Positions 1-5,196 of a stretch of 5,210 nucleotides of DNA are shown here, in pieces. This DNA is from Methanobacteriaceae archaeon (GTDB lineage Archaea; Methanobacteriota; Methanobacteria; Methanobacteriales; Methanobacteriaceae), in the NCBI GenBank assembly GCA_017883605.1, contig JADGNH010000130.1:1-5210 (forward strand), in the 5' to 3' direction. Numbering within the stretch: the first letter of the stretch is position 1; each line of letters begins with the position of its first letter. The notes under the pieces were generated by a model that was not told the origin of the DNA, made no database searches, and saw nothing but the letters and a program-made list of their open reading frames with translations. The translations under genes and the position numbers were made by a program.

Positions 1-834
1 ATATCATCCAACGGAAATCCAGGCAGGATATCATTTTCAAAGATAATTAAAGAGAAAGACAAATCTCTTCAAAAAACCAAAAACTCAAAGCCCTTAAAAG
101 AATTGAAAACCCAAATTGAAAATATAAAGACCAAAAAAAGTCCCAATAAAAGCTTCAAAGAATCCATAACCCATGATGAGGACATCTGCGTCATCTGCGA
201 ATACAAGCCAGCGTCCCCCTCACAGGGCATTATTTCAGATGTACCGCTGAAAGAAGCTCTAGAAGTTTTTATAACTACTGGTGCAAGTGCAATCTCAATT
301 CTGACTGATGAAACATTTTTTAAAAGCAGTTTAGATAATTTAAAATCAGCTCTAGATATAACTGAGCTTCCTTTACTTAGAAAAGATTTCCTACTGGATG
401 AATATCAGATCTATGAATCAAAAGCATATGGTGCAAGTGCCGTCCTGCTGATGGCCCAAATATATCCGGATCTGAGATCTGGAATAGAACTATGCAGCCA
501 CCTGGAGATGGATGCACTGGTGGAGTGCAGAAATCAGGATGAGATAGACCACGCCCTTAATGCAGGGGCCCAGATAATTGGCATAAATAACCGCAGTTTC
601 CAAGACTTCTCAGTTGACCTCAAAAGAACCCAGAAACTAATGGAAAACATTCCAGAAGAAGTGGTAGTGGTATCAGAAAGCGGAGTAAAAGGTCCAAAGG
701 ATGCAAAGCTTTTGGCCAGTTACGGAGTCGATGCATTACTTGTAGGAACGGGTATAATGAAAGTCAATACCAAAATTGGGATGTCTGAAGTTTCCCATGA
801 GATAATCAGCGCGGTCAAGAGATTTAAAGGTTGA
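1..834 (+). CDS. trpC: Indole-3-glycerol-phosphate synthase, 5'-truncated by window edge
   Basis: TrpC decarboxylates and cyclises carboxyphenylamino-deoxyribulose phosphate to indole-3-glycerol phosphate in the cytoplasm. The frame is open from base 1 to the TGA at 832-834 (277 codons visible), so the true start is probably off the left edge. The first standard start codon, TTG at 103, has no Shine-Dalgarno sequence and lies in a lysine-rich stretch; I treat it as an internal Leu codon. The TIM-barrel core begins near base 184. Family motifs seen are CEYKPASPSQG (Glu codon 199, Lys 205), the LRKDF lysine (382), the LVEC glutamate (523), GINNR (from 580) and SESG (from 673), followed by GVDALLVGTGIM. 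These match the catalytic Glu/Lys/Lys/Glu/Asn/Glu-Ser set of the family. The N-terminal part is unusually long and low in complexity. It is not fused to TrpF, unlike in enteric bacteria. Confidence 0.95.
   Translation: MSSNGNPGRISFSKIIKEKDKSLQKTKNSKPLKELKTQIENIKTKKSPNKSFKESITHDEDICVICEYKPASPSQGIISDVPLKEALEVFITTGASAISILTDETFFKSSLDNLKSALDITELPLLRKDFLLDEYQIYESKAYGASAVLLMAQIYPDLRSGIELCSHLEMDALVECRNQDEIDHALNAGAQIIGINNRSFQDFSVDLKRTQKLMENIPEEVVVVSESGVKGPKDAKLLASYGVDALLVGTGIMKVNTKIGMSEVSHEIISAVKRFKG
49..165 (+). other. Low-complexity Lys/Asn/Ser-rich N-terminal segment of TrpC
   Basis: Within trpC this A-rich stretch encodes a hydrophilic, lysine-dominated region just before the conserved SFKESI element and the barrel. 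A loose internal repeat is visible: KTKNSKPLKEL (codons from 76) against KTKKSPNKSFKES (codons from 127). At least 66 residues precede the catalytic Glu of CEYK, compared with about 50 in the Sulfolobus and E. coli enzymes. It may be a lineage-specific insert or linker; the repeat is degenerate and could be compositional. Confidence 0.5.
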
Positions 835-870
835 AAAAAGATGATAGTCAGTAAGGTGGAAAAAAGATGA
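827..870 (+). repeat. 26-base tandem duplication of a ribosome-binding/start site
   Basis: Bases 827-844 (AAGGTTGAAAAAAGATGA) and 853-870 (AAGGTGGAAAAAAGATGA) match at 17 of 18 positions with a period of 26. Each copy holds a Shine-Dalgarno-like element, a short A tract and ATGA. The first copy contains the trpC stop codon (TGA 832-834). The second supplies the trpF ribosome binding site and start. Confidence 0.8.
853..859 (+). promoter_or_regulatory. Ribosome binding site of trpF
   Basis: AAGGTGG lies seven bases before the ATG at 867, matching the archaeal/bacterial GGAGGTGA consensus and supporting that start. Confidence 0.8.
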
Positions 871-1529
871 ACGTTAAGGTGTGCGGATTAAAAAAGGCTG
901 AAGATGTCTTAAACTGCGAACAATCCCCAGCTGACCTTATAGGATTTATCAACATAACCAGATCAAAGAGATTTTTAAAAATAAATGAAATATCTGGCTT
1001 AATCTCTTCCATGGAAAATAAAAAAAAAGCAGTGCTGGTGATTGAACCTGAAAATCCTGAAGAAGTATTAACTAAGCTCGAAAAAACAGGTATACAAACA
1101 TTACAGATCCATTCACTCTCCAGAGAAGAATTAGGGGAACTAAAAAAAATTTCTGAATTAAGAATTATAAGGGCAGTGGGGATTTCCCAAAAGATTGATG
1201 ATGAAAAAAAGTTGGAAATAGAAGATTTTTCAAGAATCTGCCACGGCATACTGTTTGACTATGAATTTCAAGGGAAAAGCGGAGGATCTGGAAAACAGAT
1301 ACCATTAAAACTGGCAGTTCAAGCTGCAACCATTGCCAGAGAAGTAAATAGAGAAATAGAAATTTTTCTAGCCGGCGGCATGAACACGGAGAGAATTAAA
1401 AATGAAGGAGAAACTTTAAACAAATTTTTTGATTACGTGGATGTTAACTCCGGTGTTGAAGATCAGCCTGGAGTGAAGAATCCCCAGAAGATAGATGAAT
1501 TTTTAGAGGCAACCAGTTTAATCAGGTGA
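867..1529 (+). CDS. trpF: Phosphoribosylanthranilate isomerase
   Basis: TrpF performs the Amadori rearrangement of N-phosphoribosylanthranilate to the deoxyribulose form used by TrpC. The 220-residue length fits the single-domain family. The N-terminus MNVKVCGL carries the catalytic base Cys6 (the KICGLT motif of the family). The GFINITRSKRF segment (residues 26-36) corresponds to the GFxFxxxSPRxV element. LQIH (79-82) replaces the usual QLHG. Asp131 in LFDYEF is the expected general acid, followed by the glycine loop GKSGGSGK (136-143). LAGGMN (168-173) and VDVNSGVED (191-199) form the phosphate-binding end. The start is set by AAGGTGG seven bases upstream. It lies 32 bases after trpC; its TGA forms part of the trpB ribosome binding site, so the two are probably translationally coupled. 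Sequence is more divergent and more Lys/Glu-rich than TrpB, but no key residue is missing. Confidence 0.95.
   Translation: MNVKVCGLKKAEDVLNCEQSPADLIGFINITRSKRFLKINEISGLISSMENKKKAVLVIEPENPEEVLTKLEKTGIQTLQIHSLSREELGELKKISELRIIRAVGISQKIDDEKKLEIEDFSRICHGILFDYEFQGKSGGSGKQIPLKLAVQAATIAREVNREIEIFLAGGMNTERIKNEGETLNKFFDYVDVNSGVEDQPGVKNPQKIDEFLEATSLIR
1525..1529 (+). promoter_or_regulatory. Ribosome binding site of trpB, containing the trpF stop
   Basis: GGTGA sits five bases before ATG 1535, and its last three bases are the trpF stop codon TGA. This spacing selects ATG 1535 over GTG 1526, which overlaps the site itself, and over ATG 1541, which is 11 bases away. Confidence 0.75.
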
Positions 1530-1534
1530 TTTAT

Positions 1535-2716
1535 ATGATTATGAGCGGTAAATTCGGTAGATACGGGGGAGTTTTTGTTCCAGAACTCCTAATTCCAGCG
1601 CTTGAAGAGCTGGAAGGCGCGTTTTTGAAATACAGAGAAGATAAGAAATTTAACAAAGAACTGGAATATTATCTGCAGGAGTTCGCCGGCAGGCCCACCT
1701 CCCTATATTTTGCCCGTAACCTATCAGAGAAATGGGGATGCAAAGTTTACCTTAAAAGGGAGGATATGCTCCATACCGGGGCCCATAAAATTAACAACAC
1801 CCTGGGACAGGGTCTTCTTGCAAAATATATGGGTAAAGAGCGTTTGATAGCTGAGACCGGGGCAGGACAGCATGGGATTGCAACGGCAGTTGTGGGTGCC
1901 CTGCTCAACATTCCCACAGAAGTTTATATGGGAAGTGAAGATGTGGAAAGGCAGAAATTAAACGTTTTCAGAATGGAACTTTCCGGTGCCAGGGTTTTAA
2001 GCGTGGACAGCGGTTCAAGAACCCTTAAAGATGCCATCAATCAGGCTTTCAGGGACTGGATCACCAACGTGGATACCACCCATTACCTCATCGGCTCCAC
2101 TATGGGACCTCATCCCTACCCCACCATGGTAAAACACTTCCAGAAGGTGATTGGACGTGAAACAAAGGAACAGATTCTCCAGAAAGAGGGTGAACTTCCA
2201 GATGCTGTGATAGCATGTGTAGGTGGGGGAAGTAACTCCATTGGAATATTTTCAGAGTTCATAGACGATGAGGAAGTGGAGCTCATCGGTGTTGAAGGTG
2301 GAGGAGAAGGGATAGGAAGTGGAAGAACAGGGGCAACTCTGTCAGTGGGAACCGAAGGGATACTGCACGGCTCCTTCTCCTATGTGCTTCAAAACTTTGA
2401 TGGGCAGATCACAGAAGCCCACTCAGTGTCGGCAGGTCTTGATTACCCTGGTGTGGGGCCGGAACATTCCTATTTGAAGATTACCGGTCGGGCGGAATAT
2501 GTGGCCATAACCAATAAAGAAGCGTTAAGAGGATTTGAACTTCTCTCCAAGTATGAAGGTATAATTCCTGCCCTTGAAAGTTCCCACGCCGTTGCATATG
2601 CCGAGAAATATGCTAAAATGAAAGAAAATCGGGGTAGATCCATAGTGGTAAACCTTTCAGGAAGGGGCGATAAGGATATGTTCCTGGTTGCCCGGGAAAT
2701 GGGTGAAAAGATATGA
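1535..2716 (+). CDS. trpB: Tryptophan synthase beta chain (TrpB1 type)
   Basis: The beta subunit is a pyridoxal-phosphate enzyme condensing indole with L-serine to form L-tryptophan. With ATG 1535 the protein has 393 residues, typical of TrpB1. Numbered from that Met: FGRYGGVFVPE opens the protein (from residue 7), the PLP-binding lysine is Lys85 in GAHKINN, the catalytic glutamate is Glu107 in AETGAGQHG, the PLP-phosphate loop is GGGSNS (230-235), and the pyridine-contacting serine is Ser375 in LSGRGDKD. LDYPGVGPEH and EGIIPALESSHA are also present. The compact length and single-copy motifs argue for TrpB1, which partners TrpA, rather than the longer TrpB2. It starts five bases after trpF and overlaps trpA by four bases, consistent with coupled synthesis of an alpha-beta complex. 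The coding sequence is richer in G+C than the flanking junctions. I see no defect. Confidence 0.98.
   Translation: MIMSGKFGRYGGVFVPELLIPALEELEGAFLKYREDKKFNKELEYYLQEFAGRPTSLYFARNLSEKWGCKVYLKREDMLHTGAHKINNTLGQGLLAKYMGKERLIAETGAGQHGIATAVVGALLNIPTEVYMGSEDVERQKLNVFRMELSGARVLSVDSGSRTLKDAINQAFRDWITNVDTTHYLIGSTMGPHPYPTMVKHFQKVIGRETKEQILQKEGELPDAVIACVGGGSNSIGIFSEFIDDEEVELIGVEGGGEGIGSGRTGATLSVGTEGILHGSFSYVLQNFDGQITEAHSVSAGLDYPGVGPEHSYLKITGRAEYVAITNKEALRGFELLSKYEGIIPALESSHAVAYAEKYAKMKENRGRSIVVNLSGRGDKDMFLVAREMGEKI
2702..2706 (+). promoter_or_regulatory. Ribosome binding site of trpA inside trpB
   Basis: GGTGA (Gly-Glu codons near the trpB C-terminus) lies six bases before ATG 2713. It supports initiation ahead of the 21-base repeats, so the repeat region is likely translated. 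Confidence 0.7.
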
Positions 2717-3651
2717 ATTCTGAAGAAGATTATAAAAATTCTAAAGGAAATTATAACAATTCTAAAGGAAATTATAAAAATTCTGAAGAAGATTATGAAA
2801 ATTCTAAAGGAAATAGCGATAGCCTTAATATCAGAGTAGAAAGTTACAGCGCTATGTTCCAGAGGGCTAAAGAAAAAAGTGAAGGTGTTTTCATACCATT
2901 TATTGTGGCAGGAGACCCTGATTTTGAAACTTCACTCCAGATAGTCCGTGAGCTGGTGGAAGGGGGGGCTGACGCCCTGGAGATAGGCTTCCCATTCAGC
3001 GACCCGGTGGCAGACGGCCCCACTGTGCAGTCAGCCGACATAAGATCCCTGAATGCAGGGATGACCACTGCAAAGGGATTTGAATTTATAAGAAAGATCC
3101 GTGAGTTTACATCCATCCCCATCGGACTTCTGGTGTACTACAATTTAATTTATAAAATGGGAGTCGATACATTTTATGAAAATGCCAGGAAAAGTGGTGT
3201 GAACGGAATACTTGCAGCCGATTTACCACCGGAAGAGGCAGGTGATGCAGTAAAGGCTGCAGAGAAGAATGGTTTAAACCAGATCTTCCTTGCAGCTGAG
3301 ACCACCAGCAATGAGAGGCTTCAAGAAATAATAAAGCTGTGTTCTGGCTTTCTTTATGTGGTGTCGGTGATGGGGGTCACCGGTGCCAGATCCGAAATGG
3401 GGACCAGCACTGTTGAAATGGTGGGGAGGATGCGCAGCCATACCAAACTTCCCCTCTGCGTGGGGTTCGGAATTTCCAAACCCGAACATATAACTGAGGT
3501 AATAAAAGCCGGTGCAAATGGTGCAATAGTGGGGAGCATCCTTATAGATGTGATTGCAGAGAACTTGGGAGACCAAGATATATTGAAAGCCAAAATAAGA
3601 GAATCTTGCCGGGAAATGAAGGAAGCAACCCTGAAAGATCAGATTGAATAA
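2713..3651 (+). CDS. trpA: Tryptophan synthase alpha chain with repetitive N-terminal extension
   Basis: TrpA cleaves indole-3-glycerol phosphate to indole, channelled to TrpB, and glyceraldehyde 3-phosphate. The 312-residue product exceeds the usual ~265-270. The core begins near residue 43 (ESYSAMFQRAKEK) and continues with FIPFIVAGDPD (60-70). Catalytic residues are Glu90 in ALEIGFPFSDP and Asp101 in ADGPTVQ. VYYNLIYKMG (141-150), the mobile loop VTGARSEMG (222-230), GFGIS (251-255) and the phosphate-binding GAIVGS (270-275) follow. The first 42 residues are mostly five 7-residue repeats (NSEEDYK/NSKGNYK type), hydrophilic and probably disordered. ATG 2713 is preferred because GGTGA lies six bases upstream and ATGA overlaps the trpB stop; the alternative ATG 2854 (Met48) would cut the helix that opens the family fold and has no good binding site. 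The core looks intact, so I infer an active subunit. Confidence 0.96.
   Translation: MNSEEDYKNSKGNYNNSKGNYKNSEEDYENSKGNSDSLNIRVESYSAMFQRAKEKSEGVFIPFIVAGDPDFETSLQIVRELVEGGADALEIGFPFSDPVADGPTVQSADIRSLNAGMTTAKGFEFIRKIREFTSIPIGLLVYYNLIYKMGVDTFYENARKSGVNGILAADLPPEEAGDAVKAAEKNGLNQIFLAAETTSNERLQEIIKLCSGFLYVVSVMGVTGARSEMGTSTVEMVGRMRSHTKLPLCVGFGISKPEHITEVIKAGANGAIVGSILIDVIAENLGDQDILKAKIRESCREMKEATLKDQIE
2716..2820 (+). repeat. Five 21-base in-frame tandem repeats at the trpA 5' end
   Basis: Copies start at 2716, 2737, 2758, 2779 and 2800 and encode NSEEDYK, NSKGNYN, NSKGNYK, NSEEDYE and NSKGNSD. Copies 1 and 4 differ at one base, as do copies 2 and 3, giving an A-B-B-A-B' pattern; copy 5 is degenerate at its 3' end. 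The near identity at the DNA level, including third codon positions, points to recent duplication. The unit is a multiple of three, unlike most of the non-coding repeats nearby. Confidence 0.95.
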
Positions 3652-3758
3652 ATGTGATTTTAAGAACAATCTAAAAAGATAATTTAAGAACAATCTAAAA
3701 AGATGATTTGAGAAAAAACCTCTAAAAAAAGATGATTTAAGAAAAAACCTCTAAAAAG
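3652..3758 (+). repeat. Imperfect tandem repeats in the trpA-trpD spacer
   Basis: Four copies run at 3652-3678, 3679-3702, 3703-3731 and 3732-3758 (27, 24, 29 and 27 bases), with a partial fifth (ATAATTAAAA) at 3759. Each has the form AT(G/A)ATTT(A/G)AG, then A-rich sequence, then CTAAAAAG. Copies 1 and 2 share AAGAACAATCTAAAAAG; copies 3 and 4 share AGAAAAAACCTCTAAAAA. Stops occur in all frames, so the block is non-coding. It fills most of the 128 bases between trpA and trpD. Confidence 0.85.
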
Positions 3759-3779
3759 ATAATTAAAACGAAGTGTGCT

Positions 3780-4835
3780 ATGATTGAAGAATGCTTAAAA
3801 AAACTGGTGTCCCATCAGGATTTAGATGAATATGAGGCCTACCAGTGTATGGTGGAAATGATAGGTAACCGGGCAAGTGATGTACAGACTGCAGCGCTTC
3901 TGACTGCACTGGCTTTGAAGGGAGAGACAGTTGAGGAAATAACCGGTTTTGTACGGGCCATGCGAAATGCATGTATCACCGTATCATCTTCTAAAGAGGT
4001 GCCCCTGGTGGATGTGTGTGGGACCGGAGGGGATATATTTAAAACCTTTAATGTGAGCACAACCGCCGGCATAATAGCAGCTTCCTGTGGGGTTACCATT
4101 GCCAAACACGGCAACCGAAACATAACCAGTAAATGCGGCGGTGCAGATATTTTAGAGGCCCTTGGTGTGGATATAAACTGTGATGCCCCTGGTGTGGAGA
4201 ACTGTCTCCAGAAGGCAGGTATCGGTTTCATGTTCGCCCCTAACTTCCACCCCTCCATTAAGAACGTCATGCCCGTCCGACAGGAGCTGGGGATACGCAC
4301 GGTCTTCAACATCCTGGGGCCGCTCACCTCCCCTGCAAATGCTGATATTCAGCTTCTGGGAGTTTTTGCACCGGAATATGTGGAATTAATTGCCAAGGTC
4401 CTCAAGAAACTGGGGGTTAAAAAGGCTATGGTAGTGCACGGCTTTGACCAGGACGATAAACCAGCAATGGATGAAATCTCAACCATAGGAAAAACCAGGA
4501 TTGCAACTCTGGAAAATGACAAAATTAGACTACAAGAAGTATACCCTGAAGATTTCGGAGTAAAAAGGGTAAATCCTAAGAACATAAAAGCTTTGGAAAG
4601 TCTCCAGGAGAACCTGGATGTGGTGAGGGGCGTTCTGGAGGGACGGATGGAGAGTGATGAGGAACAGGCCAGATTAGATTTATGTCTGGCAAATGCCGGT
4701 GCAATTATTTTCATAGCAGGAGAGGCAAAGAGCCTTAAAGATGGTGTTAAAACTGCTCATGAAGCTGTTTTATCAGGGAAAGCCATTGAAAAATTGGATG
4801 AATTGGTGAGGGTGAGTAACAGTATTGAAATTTAG
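3780..4835 (+). CDS. trpD: Anthranilate phosphoribosyltransferase
   Basis: TrpD transfers phosphoribose from PRPP to anthranilate, the first step after anthranilate synthesis. The 351-residue protein has the helical N-terminal domain (residues ~1-65, including DVQTAALLTALALKGET), then the PRPP loop CGTGGD (80-85), NVST (91-94), KHGNR (109-113), GGADILEALG (120-129), the anthranilate-site region VMPVRQELGIRTVFNILGPLTSPA (starts at 163) and the metal-binding acidic pair Asp231-Glu232 in MDEIS. Where many homologues read KSGSAD, this has KCGGAD (118-123), a mild substitution. ATG 3780 fits the expected family N-terminus, but only a weak purine element (GAAGTG, 3770-3775) precedes it. It lies 128 bases beyond trpA, the only large gap in the cluster, and is the last gene of the operon. 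It is not fused to TrpG. Confidence 0.97.
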   Translation: MIEECLKKLVSHQDLDEYEAYQCMVEMIGNRASDVQTAALLTALALKGETVEEITGFVRAMRNACITVSSSKEVPLVDVCGTGGDIFKTFNVSTTAGIIAASCGVTIAKHGNRNITSKCGGADILEALGVDINCDAPGVENCLQKAGIGFMFAPNFHPSIKNVMPVRQELGIRTVFNILGPLTSPANADIQLLGVFAPEYVELIAKVLKKLGVKKAMVVHGFDQDDKPAMDEISTIGKTRIATLENDKIRLQEVYPEDFGVKRVNPKNIKALESLQENLDVVRGVLEGRMESDEEQARLDLCLANAGAIIFIAGEAKSLKDGVKTAHEAVLSGKAIEKLDELVRVSNSIEI

Positions 4836-4872
4836 TGATCCAAAAATCCAGAAATTTAGCGATCCAAAATCT
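4827..4872 (+). repeat. Tandem duplication across the trpD stop codon
   Basis: GAAATTTAGTGATCCAAAAA at 4827 is followed from 4851 by GAAATTTAGCGATCCAAAAT. The first copy contains the last trpD codons and the TAG stop (4833-4835); the second is untranslated. Period 24 bases. Confidence 0.85.
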
Positions 4873-4876
4873 ATTT

Positions 4877-4918
4877 TAAGGTGAATGACTTGTTTAATAA
4901 GGTGAATGACTTGTTTAA
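4877..4918 (+). repeat. Exact 21-base tandem duplication
   Basis: Two identical copies at 4877-4897 and 4898-4918 contain AAGGTGAATGACTTGTTTAA. Each holds a Shine-Dalgarno-like AAGGTGA directly abutting ATG, too close for normal initiation. The ATG frame in each copy stops after six codons. Confidence 0.95.
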
Positions 4919-4993
4919 GATGATAAATGAAAATAAAAGCATTTTAAATTATAAATAATATGTATAATAATAAATAAACCTTATTTAAACAAG
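4889..4993. repeat. Imperfect inverted repeat spanning the downstream AT-rich tract
   Basis: CTTGTTTAATAAGGT at 4889-4903 is the reverse complement of ACCTTATTTAAACAAG at 4978-4993 except for one extra base. The arms enclose about 74 bases of AT-rich DNA. In RNA this could form a long-range stem of about 15 pairs; the second 21-base copy (4910-4918) could compete for the same arm. Confidence 0.6.
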
Positions 4994-5019
4994 CTGAACG
5001 ATAAAAAAAGAAAAAAATA

Positions 5020-5057
5020 GGGTAAAAATGAGGTAATTAATATACCTGAATTTACCC
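5020..5057 (+). other. Nested hairpin downstream of trpD
   Basis: The outer stem GGGTAAA (5020-5026) pairs with TTTACCC (5051-5057). An inner stem AGGTA (5031-5035) pairs with TACCT (5043-5047) around a seven-base loop, separated by a small internal loop (AATG/GAA). No T-run directly follows, so alone it is not a classic terminator; it may stabilise the 3' end of the trp mRNA. Confidence 0.5.
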
Positions 5058-5064
5058 ATTGCTC

Positions 5065-5101
5065 AAATTTATATTACATAGACCTTTAATATAAATTTTT
5101 T
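5065..5101 (+). terminator. Possible terminator of the trp operon
   Basis: A perfect 12-base inverted repeat, AAATTTATATTA (5065-5076) and TAATATAAATTT (5087-5098), surrounds a 10-base loop and runs into T6 (5096-5101). Archaeal termination relies mainly on T-rich tracts, so the T6 may matter more than the all-AT stem. Such repeats also arise by chance in AT-rich DNA, so confidence is moderate. Confidence 0.4.
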
Positions 5102-5127
5102 GAATTTGGTTTGAATATGATAAAACA

Positions 5128-5172
5128 GACTATTAATATCATATATCAAAAACCGGACTATTAATATCATAT
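5128..5172. repeat. 17-base direct repeat pair near the right edge
   Basis: GACTATTAATATCATAT occurs exactly at 5128-5144 and 5156-5172, a period of 28 bases. The first copy's TATCATAT end (5137-5144) is also an inverted match to ATATGATA at 5115-5122. The repeats could be protein-binding sites upstream of a gene beyond the window or another slippage duplication; the sequence does not decide. Confidence 0.85.
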
Positions 5173-5174
5173 CC

Positions 5175-5196
5175 AAAAAAAAAAAAAAAAAAAAAA
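5175..5196. repeat. Homopolymer run of 22 A
   Basis: Bases 5175-5196 are an uninterrupted A run on the + strand, directly after the second 17-base repeat. Read on the - strand it is T22, which could terminate a leftward transcript from beyond the window. The exact length is vulnerable to sequencing error and slippage. Confidence 0.9.

Noticed and set aside
2..46. A short frame ending at TAA 44-46 (YHPTEIQAGYHFQR) that might be the C-terminus of trpG
   Set aside because: TrpG has HPE followed by about 20 residues; HPTE with this tail does not match convincingly, and too little sequence is visible.
103..105. TTG as the trpC start codon
   Set aside because: The frame is open to the window edge, no ribosome binding site precedes the TTG, and codons upstream continue the same lysine-rich composition. 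It is more likely an internal leucine.
848..1249. 133-codon open frame on the minus strand opposite trpF
   Set aside because: It is antisense to a gene with clear TrpF motifs, has low-complexity Ser/Phe composition from reversed A-rich codons, and resembles no family I recognise. The other minus-strand frames over trpA and trpD were rejected for the same reason.
1526..1528. GTG as the trpB start
   Set aside because: It lies within the GGTGA ribosome binding site. ATG 1535 has proper five-base spacing and fits the family N-terminus better.
3652..3758. CRISPR array
   Set aside because: The repeats are contiguous, imperfect and without unique spacers, so they are a simple tandem repeat.
3881..3886. 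TGTACA, identical to the TRP-box core described for the TrpY repressor of Methanothermobacter
   Set aside because: It is a single six-base palindrome inside the trpD coding region, far from the operon promoter, and expected by chance at this length.
4180..4389. 69-codon overlapping + frame inside trpD
   Set aside because: It is out of frame with well-conserved trpD codons, with no ribosome binding site or recognisable protein features.
4881..4958. 25-codon GTG-start ORF across the 21-base duplication (VNDLFNKVNDLFKMINE...)
   Set aside because: No ribosome binding site at suitable distance; its repetitive content comes from the DNA duplication.
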